The notes below the pieces were generated by a model. It saw only the letters and a list, made by a program, of their open reading frames with translations. It did not search any database and was not told where the DNA came from. From Exophiala sp. HKRS030 (Eukaryota > Ascomycota > Eurotiomycetes > Chaetothyriales > Herpotrichiellaceae), in the NCBI GenBank assembly GCA_023897205.1, contig JAHWDD010000007.1, forward strand, positions 1,798,001 through 1,862,000: 64,000 nucleotides of DNA, written 5' to 3'. A program made the position numbers and the translations under genes. This document shows, piece by piece, positions 34,321 through 45,690 of the stretch (position 1 is its first letter; the number at the start of each line of letters is the position of its first letter).

Positions 34321-35246
34321 ATGTCAACTTTTCGCGGCAACAATCCCGGAAACGAGATTATCGGCAATAGTAGTTACACTGATGCATTCAAGACGATGAT
34401 GCGAGTTGGAGGCGGCTGGGGGACAGTTAGGTAGGTGTAGAAAACTCCCCCTTTTCATATGTGCTGCATCGAACCGTCTCTGCGTGGGTTATACGCGAGA
34501 TCTGGAAAGCTAGAAAAAGCTCCAAATACCTTGAAACTCAAAAGCTGACCTTTGTCCGCTCGCTCAGTGGTCCAGGCTTGTTGTAAGTGCTGCATTCTCT
34601 CAAAGCTCGACGGCTTTGTGCTAGTCATGAGCCTTGGATAGCTTCCATCTTACGTATATCCTGATCTGTACTTGTGTCGGCCACTGACGAAACACCTCTT
34701 TGGGCCACAGCATGGTCCGCGTCATAATTTCCGGCACCGTTGCATCGGTGTTTATGGGCATGACTGGTGCTACAATCGGCGCCATGATATTCGACACGGC
34801 AACCGTCCCGTTCGTCGCTTCCGCATGTACGGGGTTCGTGCTCGGGACCTTGGGTTTCTACCGGGACGCCGTTCGCAAATCCCTCCGCAGCCTCGATCGG
34901 TATCCTCGCCTGTTGCAATTACATCTGGACGCGAACTTCCCACATCGTGGTTTCGAGACATGGCCAGCCAGCCGCTTCAGAAGTTCCGAGTTTCGGCAAA
35001 GCTGGGTATTGCGAAGTATGTTGGTCGCCAGTTGGTTGACAGCGACACATGCAATTGATGTAAGTCGCTCGTTATTGTCTACCTCTGTCACTGGATGAAG
35101 CTATGTGGCGTATCTTTCTTGACCTTTGCTAATGTATCTATCAGCGAATCTTGGAGGCCGAGGAGGAAGGTATCCTGGCACCTTTTACGAAATCAGCCCT
35201 CGAACCAGAGATAGAGGTTGCAGATTCTAGCACCAAGCACTCATAA
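34321..35246 (+). CDS. Small predicted membrane protein with a 15-nt microexon
   Basis: A 191-residue protein built from four exons: 34321-34430, 34568-34582, 34711-35059 and 35145-35246. The N-terminus is MSTFRGNNPGNEIIGNSSYTD. The second exon is only 15 bases and encodes SGPGL plus part of the next codon; both flanking introns are GT-AG and all phases agree. Exon 3 encodes two hydrophobic segments (VIISGTVASVFMGMTGATIG and VASACTGFVLGTLGFY), each followed by polar sequence. The rest is basic, then an acidic C-terminus. I do not recognise a family. The two Gly/Ala-rich helices suggest an organelle or ER membrane protein. Exon 3 could also start at an internal ATG (34712) if the 5' exons are wrong. 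Confidence 0.65.
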
Positions 35247-35945
35247 TGTGTATATGAGCTTGAAGGAGCCCATAGTCATGTATATACAAGCAAGCAACAC
35301 GGATGTCCCTCTGTTATGAAGCCTTTGTTCCGACAAGCCGACTGATCGGTAACATATAGGGCAGGGGTCAAAAACTTTCTATACGATTGAGGCTTTTCTC
35401 TGTAGGTACCGGATGAGGTCTCGATCGGCTTAGTCTGAGGGCTCGAGGCTAAACGTTGTTCGCCACAAACAAGCGCTCTTTCAGATACACTACGAAAAGG
35501 ACAAAAGAATCACTACGGGAAATAGGACTATTACAGCAGGAGTGTTTGAAACTAGTGAAAGGTCTGGCGTGGGAAAGAACGTTGTAAAGACGCGTCTGAC
35601 GGAGTTTTCCGAGAAGGAAAGCACTCTGCCGGTCAACACCATGTCTGGATGCAAAAACCGCTATATCAGTTGCCGGATAGAATGCCAAGTCGGAATTTGG
35701 TCAGACCAGTAATGGCGAAGCTCCCATCAGACTAGACCAAATATTCACAGCTGGAAATTCTTTGTCTGAACTCAAGCTTCACAGCATTCCAACACTGCTG
35801 CCTTCATGAGTTATTCACTCATTCTCCTTGATCATCGATTTTTCCCAATTGCCTCCATGATCCTTGACGGCCTCTGTGTAGAGGCAGCTTCGGTCGCTAA
35901 AGATCCGGTAAGCTCCAACTCCGTCAATAGATAAGAGCTGCGAAG
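35247..35945. promoter_or_regulatory. Intergenic region upstream of the zinc-finger gene
   Basis: A 700-base tandem gap. Short frames on the minus strand (35449-35688) are unsupported. No repeat or RNA gene was seen. Confidence 0.4.
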
Positions 35946-36787
35946 ATGGCCCGAGAGAATCAAGTTGTCATCGCTCCTGATCAGAATTCCTACCTTTGCA
36001 ATTCCTGTGGCAATCGTTCCTTCAAATCGGAACATTCATTACTTCAACATTGTCGGTACGCAGCATGCCACCAAGACGAGTGGTGTGAGAGATGCCGATG
36101 GCTATTTGTCTCTTCACACGCCCGACAGAATCATGTCGAAGCATCGTCGCACCATTGGGACTGTCACCTGTGCAATTATTTCGACGGCTTGGATCGAGAG
36201 AGCCTTGTCGAACACCTGGCAGATGAGCACGGCTTCTGCTGGGACTGCGAAGCGTCCTTTCGGTCTTACGAGCAGCATCGTAGAAAAGATCACAATCGAT
36301 GCGCCGACTGCAGCCAGGAGTTTGCAACTCGAAACGCGCTTTTGATGGTAAGTCGTTCATCCTTGGGGCTTTTCGGCAAACCCAGAATGTGCTAACAATG
36401 CCTCGTTCAAAGCACGCGCAAGTCCATATGGAACGCAATGAAGAATGTTATGGCTGCGACAAGATGTTCAAGAGTCCATCCGGTATCCTCATCCACCTCG
36501 AATCAAGGACTTGTCGCTCAAGAGTCACTCCAGCACACATTGAGCAATGGGCGTTCGACTCCTGGAACAGCGGCAGCTATACCAACCACCGGTCGAGTCA
36601 CAACAAGTATCGATGCCCCGAGTGCGACATGAATTTCCCCAAGGTCAGCGCATTGTTGCAACATGTGGAGAGTCCAGCCTGTAATGAAGATTATGGTGCC
36701 TATTCTGATGTGGAAGCATTGCGAGCTCGCATCGAAAGACACGTCGGAGATATGCTGGATGACTGGAGTGATGATTATTCGTGGTAG
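35946..36787 (+). CDS. C2H2-type zinc-finger protein
   Basis: A 258-residue protein in two exons (35946-36347, 36413-36787). It is dense in Cys/His pairs. A first degenerate finger (YLCNSCGNRSFKSEHSLLQH) is followed by CERC..H..H, WDCHLCNYFDGLDRESLVEH, FCWDCEASFRSYEQHRRKDH and RCADCSQEFATRNALLMHAQVH. Two more fingers follow (ECYGCDKMFKSPSGILIHLE and RCPECDMNFPKVSALLQHVE), then an acidic tail ending DDWSDDYSW. The splice restores a finger across the intron (NALLM|HAQVH), which supports the model. Such fungal multi-finger proteins of this length are common but largely uncharacterised. The fingers could bind nucleic acid or protein. No named orthologue is claimed. Confidence 0.82.
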
Positions 36788-36935
36788 AGGTAGTAACTCT
36801 TGGTCGAGTGAGCAATCCAGCTGGCGATGAGTGATCTCAAGTCATGTATGAGGAACGAATACGTTGAGGATCATTGAGCGTTTGGGGTGCTACCCTCGAA
36901 ATTGGACAAAATGGGAAGTGGCGTTTATCTTTCAT

Positions 36936-36946
36936 GTACGGAGTAC
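36936..36946. repeat. GTACGGAGTAC motif
   Basis: A full 11-base copy of the dispersed near-palindrome, in the 3' region of the zinc-finger gene. Confidence 0.8.
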
Positions 36947-37086
36947 AACCATGCGAACTCATTATTTTCTGCCTCACTTTCCACTGTGCTGACTTTATTC
37001 GTACGGATAGGAGTAACTATGATGCTTGTTCGAGGGCATGAAGACAGAGCACCTGACAAGGGACCCAAAGTCGGGGCTCATCACTG

Positions 37087-37107
37087 ACCGGTCCGACTGG
37101 GACCGGT
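37087..37107. repeat. Perfect 8-base inverted repeat
   Basis: Arms ACCGGTCC (37087-37094) and GGACCGGT (37100-37107) are separated by five bases. They could form a short hairpin or bind a dimeric protein. Confidence 0.7.
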
Positions 37108-37268
37108 ACACGTCATACTCGGCAACTGGGTACAATTACCCCGGATTTCTAAGAAGAGGGGTAAGTTAGTGTACAGTACAGTACGGCGTACTACTGCAAA
37201 CACTTAGCCACTACGAAGTCTTCGCACGCGTACCCATACATACAGTATGACGGGCTCTTACATTGACC

Positions 37269-37277
37269 TACGGAGTA
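37269..37277. repeat. TACGGAGTA motif
   Basis: A 9-base core copy without the outer G/C, about 410 bases upstream of the next gene. Confidence 0.75.
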
Positions 37278-37408
37278 ATTGGTAAAAGATACGTCGCTTA
37301 CCAACCCAACTTCTTACCCTTGCTATTCGTAGAGGACTCGTACTCGTAAGTACTCGGATGCAAGCAAGCACTGACCTCATCCTTGACATGGTGGGGAAAG
37401 TACGTGTT

Positions 37409-37419
37409 GTACTCCGTAC
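37409..37419. repeat. GTACTCCGTAC motif
   Basis: A full reverse-orientation copy, about 270 bases upstream of the duplicated-motif gene. Confidence 0.8.
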
Positions 37420-37688
37420 CTTGGAGGTATTTTCCTCCCCATGGTCTACTGTAATACGAGCACAAATCACACGTGCCCTTATTCTACTTCGTTCCTTACT
37501 CCTCTTTCATCCCTCCTCGTCTTGTGGGTTGAACCTCGTATCTTTCTCAGTTACTGTTCCCAACCTCCTCCTCCTCCTCCTCCTTATCAGAACGAACATC
37601 CATCCCACGACTACTACCTCTGAATTTTATCTTTAGTTTAGTTGATCTTGCTCAGAGTCAAACCTACAATCTACGATAACTCACCACC

Positions 37689-38497
37689 ATGTCTTCATCA
37701 TCCTGGCAAGATCGTCGCTTCATGTTCCCCGCGGGCCGTGAGGTCCATCAGGGTTCACGTCGATACAGCGGTAGCAACAAGGACTCGGATCCTTCTGTCA
37801 GTACTGCTGCTGCTGCTACTGCTTCCGCCGTTGCTGCGGACTCTGCCGTCATTGATTCCCAACCTCCTCCTACCACCACCACCTCCACCTCCACCGCCGC
37901 GGCCGCAATGCCTACCGGAAAGATCCTCCCTTCTTGGGAAGGAGACCGAAGATTCATGGGTACAGTACCCAGGGAGATACACGAGGGTGCCGGAGCTCGT
38001 CGGAATTCCCAATCCAGTGACAAGAGCACGGGAAGTACGGGATTCGCAGGGGCCGTCAAGACCTCAGCCTCACCACCGACGTCTCCAGGTGGTGGGATCG
38101 CAGCTGCGATAGCGGGTAGAAGAAGGGTACGTTACTGAACACCAGGTCTATACAACCACCACCACCACCATCATCGTCATCACCATGACCACAAAATGAC
38201 ATGACCCCCCAGCCCTCCCCTTAGGCATGTTTTGTCTGTGATTGAGCCCAGAATCCTATTCACTCCAACATTCATTCTGGCATTCCCTTACCAGAGAGTC
38301 CAGAATAAGTACTGACATTCACAATTTCTCAATAGTCCTCGGCTTCCAATGGTGGTGTGTTCAGTGGTCTCATGGCCACTCGCAGCGGCAAGGATGATTA
38401 CGATCAACGCCGTCAGGGTTGGGAAGACATGAAAGCTCCAGGTGGACTGGGTGGCTTGTTTGGAGGATTCGTCAACAAGTCTGGAGACAAGAAGTGA
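37689..38497 (+). CDS. Small hypothetical protein with a duplicated DRRFM motif
   Basis: A 199-residue protein in two exons (37689-38126, 38336-38497). Near the N-terminus is SSWQDRRFMFPAGREVHQGS, and about 80 residues later a second copy, SWEGDRRFMGTVPREIHEGA. The two are separated by a low-complexity Ala/Thr/Ser/Pro linker. The C-terminal exon encodes VFSGLMATRSGKDDYDQRRQGWEDM and a Gly-rich GGLGGLFGGF stretch. No signal peptide or transmembrane segment is seen. I recognise no named family. The repeated W-DRRFM-RE-H block followed by RRxS suggests a binding or phosphorylation module, which is inference. The splice is supported by GT-AG ends and the strongly polar composition of both exons. 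Confidence 0.75.
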
Positions 38498-39065
38498 TTT
38501 TCGAGACTCACTCCCTCTTTACGTCTTTCGGTTCGAAAGTTTGGACTCTTCCAAAGAGAATGGATACCCCCCGAATTGAGAATTGGAAATCCCCACTAAG
38601 TAAAACACCCACAAAATGAAAAAAGAAGAAAATCCAAAAGAAAAAAGGGAAAAAAAGAAACAAAAAGGAAACAAAAAGAAGGGAGGGCAATACTCTCTGA
38701 CAAAACACGCGTTCGAAGGGCACACCGGAAACAGTGAAAACAGTGGAGGGAGGAGTTTATGTAGTATATTCAGACAGTCAAGTATTTGATTTCAACTCTT
38801 TGACAATAACAACTCGTGTTCTCTGTCCTTGATAACAAACATGTTTGGTAAACGTTGTAACTGTGACGAGGATACAATGTATCTCGATCAAATGGATTGC
38901 TTAATGTCATCTACCTCGCCGTAACAAAAAAGGGTATCAATAATTCAAGTGTGCCACACATCCACATCCCACACATCGACCACATCTTGAAAACGAGACA
39001 CCAAAAAGGGGTATCGTCACATCAGAGTAACAAGTACTTTCTCGCAAACCTGTTCCAAGTCCACC
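38498..39065. other. Convergent intergenic region
   Basis: A 570-base gap between converging genes, with a long A-rich tract at 38617-38685 and no supported frame. Confidence 0.45.
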
Positions 39066-41535
39066 CTATTCAGTCTTGACGGTGGTCTTCTCCTCTGGCG
39101 TGGCGGCTCCGCTGGTCTCGTCGTCCCCGACGGCACTGACGCGACCATGAATGGCCGGATGTTTCTTGCCCGAGATATCCAAGATGATCGACTTGACGGT
39201 GTGGGCCATTGTCTTGCGTCCCTGCCACAGCGGGAACAATCCCACGGCGAAGGTGCTGCAGAAGAGCCACAGGATACCGACGACGACCCAACCTGAAATT
39301 ACACGTCAGCCCAAACACTCACGCACATGGGATCTGAAACATGTCGGGGACATGGTACAGACACCACAATAGCCTACCGGTAAAGAACTTTTTGCTAAAG
39401 ACGTATCCACTCCCGTACATGGGCATGGGCCACAGTACCAACAAGGCGACGGTCATGAACGCGGTCAGACTTCTGGCGATGATGGCCGCCTTCTTGAGCT
39501 TCTTTTGCTCCACGGCCTCTTGCTCGGCCGTCTCGTCCGGGACGTCGGCGGTGGGTACGACGTCGCTCTCGACACTCACGCTCGCACGACGGATGATCTC
39601 GCTGTCGTCGCCCTTGCGGATGGCCCTCATGCTCTGCCAGTCGTAGTTTTGCTGGCCGAAGGCAAACGTCAAGACCGGGACGAAGATGAGCGGGCTGAGC
39701 AACGCCGTCACGTTGCCCGCCAGCATGGGGTTGTTGCTCCCCGTGCAGTCGACGTTCAGGACGCCGCACTCCTTCTTCGCCGTGACGAGCCAGGCCACGA
39801 GGGCACAGGCCAGACCGAGCACCGGGGCGCCGGCCGCGGCCTGCCAGTTCTGGCCCTTCCACATCAGCGACAGCGTGGCGGGAATGACGGCGCTCGAGAT
39901 GATGCAGCCCATCATCAGGTACAAGTACCCCATCGAGACGCCGGCGTAGAAGAGCCCCGTCGAGAAACTGGCGAGGATGAGCGCGTAGACTATGCAGGCC
40001 ACGTGCGACATGCGGATCAGGAACTTCCCGCTGGCCTTCGGGTTGATGTAGGTCTGGTAGATATCGTACGTCCAGATCGACGAGACGGCGATGAGCTCCG
40101 CCGACGACGCCGACGTGACCGCCATGAAGATCAGCAGGAGCGTCGCGCTGGCACCCCCCTTTCCGAGGAGGGCCACCGCCGCGTACGGCAACACCAGACC
40201 GGCAGAAACGTCTGATTGCGCCATTCGATTCGGATAGGTTGGAAAGACCGGGTTGTTCTCCAGAGCGAGAGCCGCTAGTCCCATTGTGGTGGCACATAGC
40301 CAGGGGATGGCGAACCACGACAACCCTCCCATGACATATCCTGGCAATGCGTCGACCGGAGAAGCTGCGATTGCCTTGTTGTAATATCCGTTGTCCAAGA
40401 AGACGGTCCTATAATTTTCTTCCGTCAGAGATATTCTTCAATACAGTAGGGGGGTTCAACGTCAATCAGAAGAATTGACCAAAACCTTACCCAAAATTGC
40501 CCACGATGTTGATGACGAAAAAGATGGCTCCCTCTCGAGATTGCATGGTCAAATAGCTACCTTCGTGATTGCCCTTGACCGGGTGTCGTTTCGCAGCATC
40601 GACCAGAAGTTCCCAGACTTTGCCCGGGGAGCCTGCAACTTCGTTTGTGGCATAAGCTGAGAATGCAAAGACGAATATGATGACCAGGATGATAACCGTA
40701 TGGACATAATCAGTCAAGAACGTCGCCTTGATTCCTCCAAACATCGTCTGAGTACATGAAGCATTCGTTAGCATTGAGAGACTGTCGTGGCTCATCCGAG
40801 GTTGCGACGGTGCATCCATCTTCAGGGGTCGGAAAAGCACGAGTGAATGAGGAAAATGGCCAGAAAGTGCGTGCTTACGTAAAGAACAACGCCAACAGGG
40901 AGCAGGAAACAAGCTGCCGCTGTGGGAACACCACAGAGAGAGCTGGCCACCGCGCTACCACCGGTCAAGAGCATGGCCGTAACCAAGATGTTTGTCATCA
41001 GACCAAATGTCAGGAAGACAATGTGCGTGACGACTCCGTATCTAGCCTTGATGACTTCGAGGAAAGTATGCGCATTTGGAGCTCGACGCTTGAGCCTGAG
41101 AGCTTGTCAGGATCGTAGGTGGAGAGGAAAAGTTTTGAGGTGAGTATACTCGATAGCCAATGTCGCGAAAAGTATGATCTGCACAGTGGCTCCTGATGCA
41201 TACCAGACCGGCCCAGAAACGCCATAAGAATAGGCGACGCCCGACGATTGAAGCAGAGTTGCAGCCCAGGTCCAGCTCGAGACAACAGCCGCTGCAACGA
41301 GACCAGATTTGACCGTCCTACCGGCAGTGGAGAAAGCCTCCGAGGTTTGGACCTGGAAATCCTTAGTCTTGTGTATCCTCGACGCCAAACGAGCACAAAC
41401 CTCTCCATGGTATCGCTTCAGAGCCCACGTAGTTCCTATCATGCCCAAGGCAAAGGCGAATCCTAGACCGAGGATGATGCCATAGCCGAAGCCTTGTGAG
41501 AGAGGGACGTACGCAGACCCCGCTGTATCTGGCAT
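39066..41535 (-). CDS. DUR3: DUR3-type urea/polyamine active transporter (sodium:solute symporter family)
   Basis: A 689-residue polytopic protein in six exons: 41535-41401, 41352-41150, 41095-40879, 40747-40491, 40408-39378 and 39292-39066. All are in frame. Conserved blocks include [45 protein letters not shown] after splicing, [30 protein letters not shown] and [22 protein letters not shown]. These are the hallmarks of Dur3 urea symporters within the SSS superfamily. A long acidic cytoplasmic stretch precedes the last helices, and the tail is hydrophilic. Dur3 imports urea, and in yeast also polyamines, across the plasma membrane under nitrogen limitation. Several HGATAR words upstream fit GATA-factor (AreA) control. 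A second small intron follows the first 45 codons. Confidence 0.94.
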
Positions 41536-41734
41536 GCTGGGTGAGAGTGGATTCTTGGATGTAATTAGAATGAGAAGAGAAGGCCTCCAAATGGTCCTGA
41601 AGGGCAGGATTTTCGTGGGATGCCGTGCAAGCTATATAGTTCGTTCAGTATGATGTCCGGAGGCTGGGTGGAGCTACACGAGGAATTTCGATGATCAAAA
41701 ACAACCACAAAAAGAAGATCTGGAGCTGAAACTC

Positions 41735-41746
41735 CTCCGTACGGAG
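41735..41746. repeat. 12-base perfect palindrome CTCCGTACGGAG
   Basis: It is built from two head-to-head CGGAG half-words sharing the central GTAC. It lies 200 bases upstream of the DUR3 start and is related to the dispersed TACGGAGTA motif. Confidence 0.8.
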
Positions 41747-42025
41747 ACAATCGGTGGTTCCCACGGCTCTCGCATGAGCGCACGCGATCCTGACCCAGGA
41801 AGCTCAGCATGTGGGTTTGGTTTGGGTCGACGGGCGCCGATAACGGCAAACTCGACCAGAGTCGCAAGCATGGTGACAGCCAGAACTCGACTGTAGAACG
41901 GTCACTGGACCAGTCCGTGGTGGTGTATGTGGTTGGACACGACGGGGGAAAAATCGAAGGCAAGGATGCTTGAAGCTTGTGACGCGCGCGAATGCAAGCT
42001 ACGAGAACTTTGGGGGGGGGAAACA

Positions 42026-42200
42026 CTGATAAGCAAGCGATGTACCAATCAGTATAGGCGATATAGGGGGGCAGTTACGGTGGTTGTGCAGATCATCCGT
42101 GTACGGAGTACGAGTACAGTTGATGAGAGATAAAGAAGACATGACACATCTGTGTCTCTGTGTCGACATGATGTCGTCGGTCGACGCCGTTGCTTATCAG
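42026..42200. promoter_or_regulatory. Cluster of HGATAR (AreA-type) sites upstream of DUR3
   Basis: TGATAAG occurs within CTGATAAG at 42026-42033, AGATAA at 42128-42133, and CTTATCAG (reverse complement of the first) at 42193-42200. HGATAR is the known target of fungal nitrogen GATA activators. The sites lie 490-670 bases upstream of the urea transporter start. Single HGATAR sites are common by chance, so the cluster is only suggestive. Confidence 0.4.
42101..42111. repeat. GTACGGAGTAC motif upstream of DUR3
   Basis: A full 11-base copy, followed directly by GAGTAC so that the right half is repeated. Confidence 0.85.
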
Positions 42201-43882
42201 ACCAAGGGAGCGCGGATGGTGATTGGTTACGAGGCTCTGTCGAGGCTGATGGAGTCTTGTGGTCCATTACTTGATGCCCTTTGCTAAGCCAATCCCCAGA
42301 CAAGCAATCAGCCTCCCGCATATCTTAAAAACTACCTGTATCTATGTCCCCGTACCTACGGAGGGGATGTTCGCTATCATGATCTACCTGCCAGGCTCCG
42401 GCCCAGACTAGAAATTCTTGTTGGTCCAGCTATGTCTTTTCTATCAGGCTACTCCATGCGAAAGAGGAAGGCGATCCACTCCTTTCACGTCTAGGGAGGA
42501 CGAGCCTCCTACTTCCTCCGCGGCCAGAAATTGCTTTTTGTTTGCTTATTCCATAATCTACTTCGAACATTGCAATTGCGAGTTCTACTATGGACCGTCT
42601 TGCCGCACGACCCGGGAATTGAAAGATTTCCAGTTCCGAGCAGAGGCGTCGTTGCAAGTCTTTGTCCCGAGTAGACATTGCTGTTGCCACCAAGCCCTTG
42701 ATCAAGACTGGGCGACCAAGATTCGGGATGGAGACTGATACACAGACTTGTCCCCAGGACTTTGTCCATGATCAGAAGCACTACGAGACCAAGCATCAAT
42801 TCTTGCACAGAAGCTAGCTTACTGATAAGTCACCTCTTGATTGGTCTCTTCAACACTGGAGAATGGTCTGGCTTCGTCTAGGCCGCGATGCAATCCATGG
42901 TAATCTCGGCGAGGATCACGAAAGTCAAATCGCCTCTGCAGGTCTCTACAGGGCTTAGCAGGTTCGAGGAATTTTCCCGATTCTGCGTGTCACTGGACGA
43001 ACATTGCGGCTTCCTACTAGTCGGGAAATGCAGCTGCAATCAAGTATTGTCACAGCCTCTTTCCACCTGATCCGAAACAAAAGCAAAGCGTCCTCGCACA
43101 ATCGACGCGGACGAAGAGAACAGTGCAGCGGACGAAAGACAGAAGAAAGTTCAGACAAAGCTGTCTGATGTGATAGACGACTCCTCCCACGTGCAGTTTT
43201 GTTGTCTCGTGGCTGTAGTGACTGCAATCTTTCGGGGCAAAGACTTCGAATTTCTCTTTCGGATGACTGTCGTTCCCGATGTCGGCGGTTGCTTCCCACG
43301 ATGGACAAGTCGAGGTATGTCTATTAAACCTGATATTCTTCTGAATGGCACAGTCTGTCAATATTGGCAAGGTTCCGTAGGAACACCAATTCTCCTGGAG
43401 TCAATCTGATTCAAGTCATTTTGCAATTTCACAACGTATGCAATTGGAACAGCCATCGTAGCGCATCCTGCACGACTTTTGAGCCCGGAATTACCGGTCC
43501 CATGCTGGCATCTTCAATCAAGTATCAGAAACGTAAGACTGGGCGCATTGTTGGGAGCCAGGGAAAAGTCCTCCAGCAAAGCGAAAACAAAAGAGGTAAA
43601 GCCAGAATCTCGAGTATGGCTATATTTTCGGCTCTCAAGGCTCTGAGAGATGTGTCGAAAGTGGAAACAGGTACTCTGCGCCAATTAGCATTGCCATCTC
43701 TTCGACTTTAGGCATTCTGATAGAACGCCCTCCCCTAAGATGTGTTCAAATAAGGCGCGTAATGGGTGAAAGTCAATGCATTTTGTAATCTGTGAATATG
43801 TATTGTCCTTCCTTTTCGATACATGAATCAAGTCCTAAGATTACAAGGGCAGCCAATGCAAAATAGGGCGATGTTTTTTCGT

Positions 43883-44598
43883 CTAATGCTCGTGGTGTGC
43901 CTCGCCGTGATAGCCGACGACCTTGAATCTTCCGATCATTTCACCAACGGTGAAAAAACCCAGTACTTGAGCGAAGACGATGCCAGCCGTAGTCAATTGT
44001 CGAGAGTTCATGTTGCGGACGCCGCCGAGGAAGGATTCGGGGCTAACGGTGTTGGACACAGAGCTCAAGCTGGAGCCGATTGTTCGAGGGTTCCGGAAGG
44101 CGTTGACCAAAGGCTGGAAGTATGACTGCCATTGTGCTGAGGATCTGGGATCTATCAGTCATTGCTCAGTAGAATATCTGCTTGCAATACTCACGGAGGC
44201 GCCATGTTTTGACCCTTGAAAACAATTCTTGCAAGCTCCAACCCGACGCGTGAGTAGTATAGAGTCGGTGGTATTAAGGCTGTCCACAGTCAGTAAGCCT
44301 CATCCATATCGATCCCACAGCCATATGACCTACATTCAACAAAAGAAATCACTCGTCCTGTCCTTCCGCCAATCTTGCTCACTGCATTGTAGGCCGAAGA
44401 TCCAACTCTGGTGATGGCCGAGCTAGCGGAGCTCTGAACTCGGCTGAGGCCTTCTGATGCTTTTGATACAGCTTGCTTGCCGGTTTCCTGTGCTTTCGAG
44501 GCCGCCTCTGAGGTGGTAGAAGCTTGTCTAAAAGCGTTGCGGCGCAAGACAAGTCGGCTTTGGCGGAGAACGGCTCTCGAGACCGGAGCTGCAGACAT
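43883..44598 (-). CDS. ATP20: Mitochondrial F1Fo-ATP synthase subunit g
   Basis: A 203-residue protein in three exons (44598-44334, 44279-44195, 44144-43883). The N-terminus (SRAVLRQSRLVLRRNAFRQAS) is a typical mitochondrial presequence. An Ala/Ser-rich stretch follows. The conserved subunit g core then appears after splicing: GGRTGRVISFVESLIPPTLYYSRVGLELARIVF, and then QWQSYFQPLVNAFRNP. A C-terminal helix ends LTTAGIVFAQVLGFFTVGEMIGRFKVVGY with a glycine-zipper-like GxxxG region and a His tail. Subunit g sits in the Fo membrane sector and supports ATP synthase dimers and cristae shape. The exon 1 donor was placed after FVE because this restores FVES-LIPP; reading on would put a stop in frame. 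Confidence 0.93.
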
Positions 44599-45690
44599 GG
44601 CTACAGAAGCTCCCTAAGGGGACGTAGAGAATGAGAGGAGAGGTGAAGGAAGAGCTTGCGTGACTACACACCGGGAAAGGCGCGTCCTGATCACAGATGT
44701 CGAATGATGGTGGTTGCGAAGAGGGAGTGAAAAGGCATGAAAAGCAGCTCCCCAAATTCTCCCGATCGTTGCCATTATTCCACACCAAAAACTGCGCCCA
44801 GCCGCCAAAGCTCGTGATTGGTCTAAATATTCTCCGGTACCTGGGCTGGCAACAACCAAATTGACATGGCGAAGAAGATACAGAAGGGAGAAAAAAAGAC
44901 GACGTGTATACTACTTCCCACTCCTCAATGCCTCATTCGGTCATTACCAAGGGTTGACACTGTTGCGAAGTGACCTCATGTGGTCATGAAAGCCAGGTGT
45001 TGATTCCTATCTCGAAGCCGCTTCTCCTTCGCCGTCCAAGGCCTCGTATGTCCTTTCACTTGCCACCACCACCTACAGTATTCACAGCAGACCATCTAAC
45101 CATTTTTCTGCGTCCGGTCGCCTCGCCTCACTTTCTCTCGGACCCCCCTAAATACTGTCTCACGTCTGCCATAACCAGTCTTGCGGTTGTCAAAGGAACC
45201 TGAAACATTCCGTGAGGCCACACTTGACCCAGAGGAATCCATATCCGAGCTCCCCGGTGACAGTGCCGGCCCCCAAGCCCCTGCAGGAGACCCGATCTTC
45301 GGTTGTTTTTCACCCAACTCCCAAAGACAGGGAAGACTTTTTGATCATCTCTCTTTTCATTCCTCCTTGGACAACGCTCCGCCATGTAGCAGAGACTTGA
45401 CACTACATACATCATCATTCTGTTGCGTACATGGGGTAGGTCTCTTCTGACTTGCGATTCTAGGGTTCTGGGGAGGCGTTCTTTGTTTATCCGTCATGTT
45501 CTCGACTGTCACTACGGTCCCTCGCGTTCTAGCAAACTTTTTATCACAGGCGCATTTGTCCTGATCCTATCCCTCGATCGAGCCACAAAAGTAATCCCTC
45601 GCGACGCATAGTTTTGTTCTTCTCAGACAATATTGATCAATGAGAAGGAGAGTCGACAACTAGTTTCCCAGGCCTCGCGCCGTCTCAACA
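44599..45690. promoter_or_regulatory. Divergent region between ATP20 and the PAS-like gene
   Basis: A 1.1-kb divergent gap. Short frames on both strands lack support. No repeat of note was seen. Confidence 0.45.

Larger units (their letters stand above)
36788..37688. promoter_or_regulatory. GTAC-rich intergenic region with several TACGGAGTA copies
   Basis: A 900-base tandem gap holding three exact copies of the dispersed motif (36937, 37269, 37410), a perfect 8-base inverted repeat at 37087-37107, and a CCTCCTCCTCCTCCTCCTCC tract near 37563-37582. No gene is supported. Confidence 0.5.
41536..43882. other. 2.3-kb region without a supported gene
   Basis: This is the DUR3 upstream region followed by the 3' side of the ATP synthase subunit g gene. 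Short frames exist on both strands, the longest about 150 codons, but none has a recognisable domain or plausible splicing. It contains a 9-base G run at about 42012-42020, two copies of the TACGGAGTA family and several GATA words. Confidence 0.5.

Noticed and set aside
39395..40318. 307-codon frame overlapping DUR3 in another frame
   Set aside because: It has an Arg/Gly/His-rich composition typical of an off-frame reading of a GC-rich gene. The DUR3 frame carries the conserved blocks.
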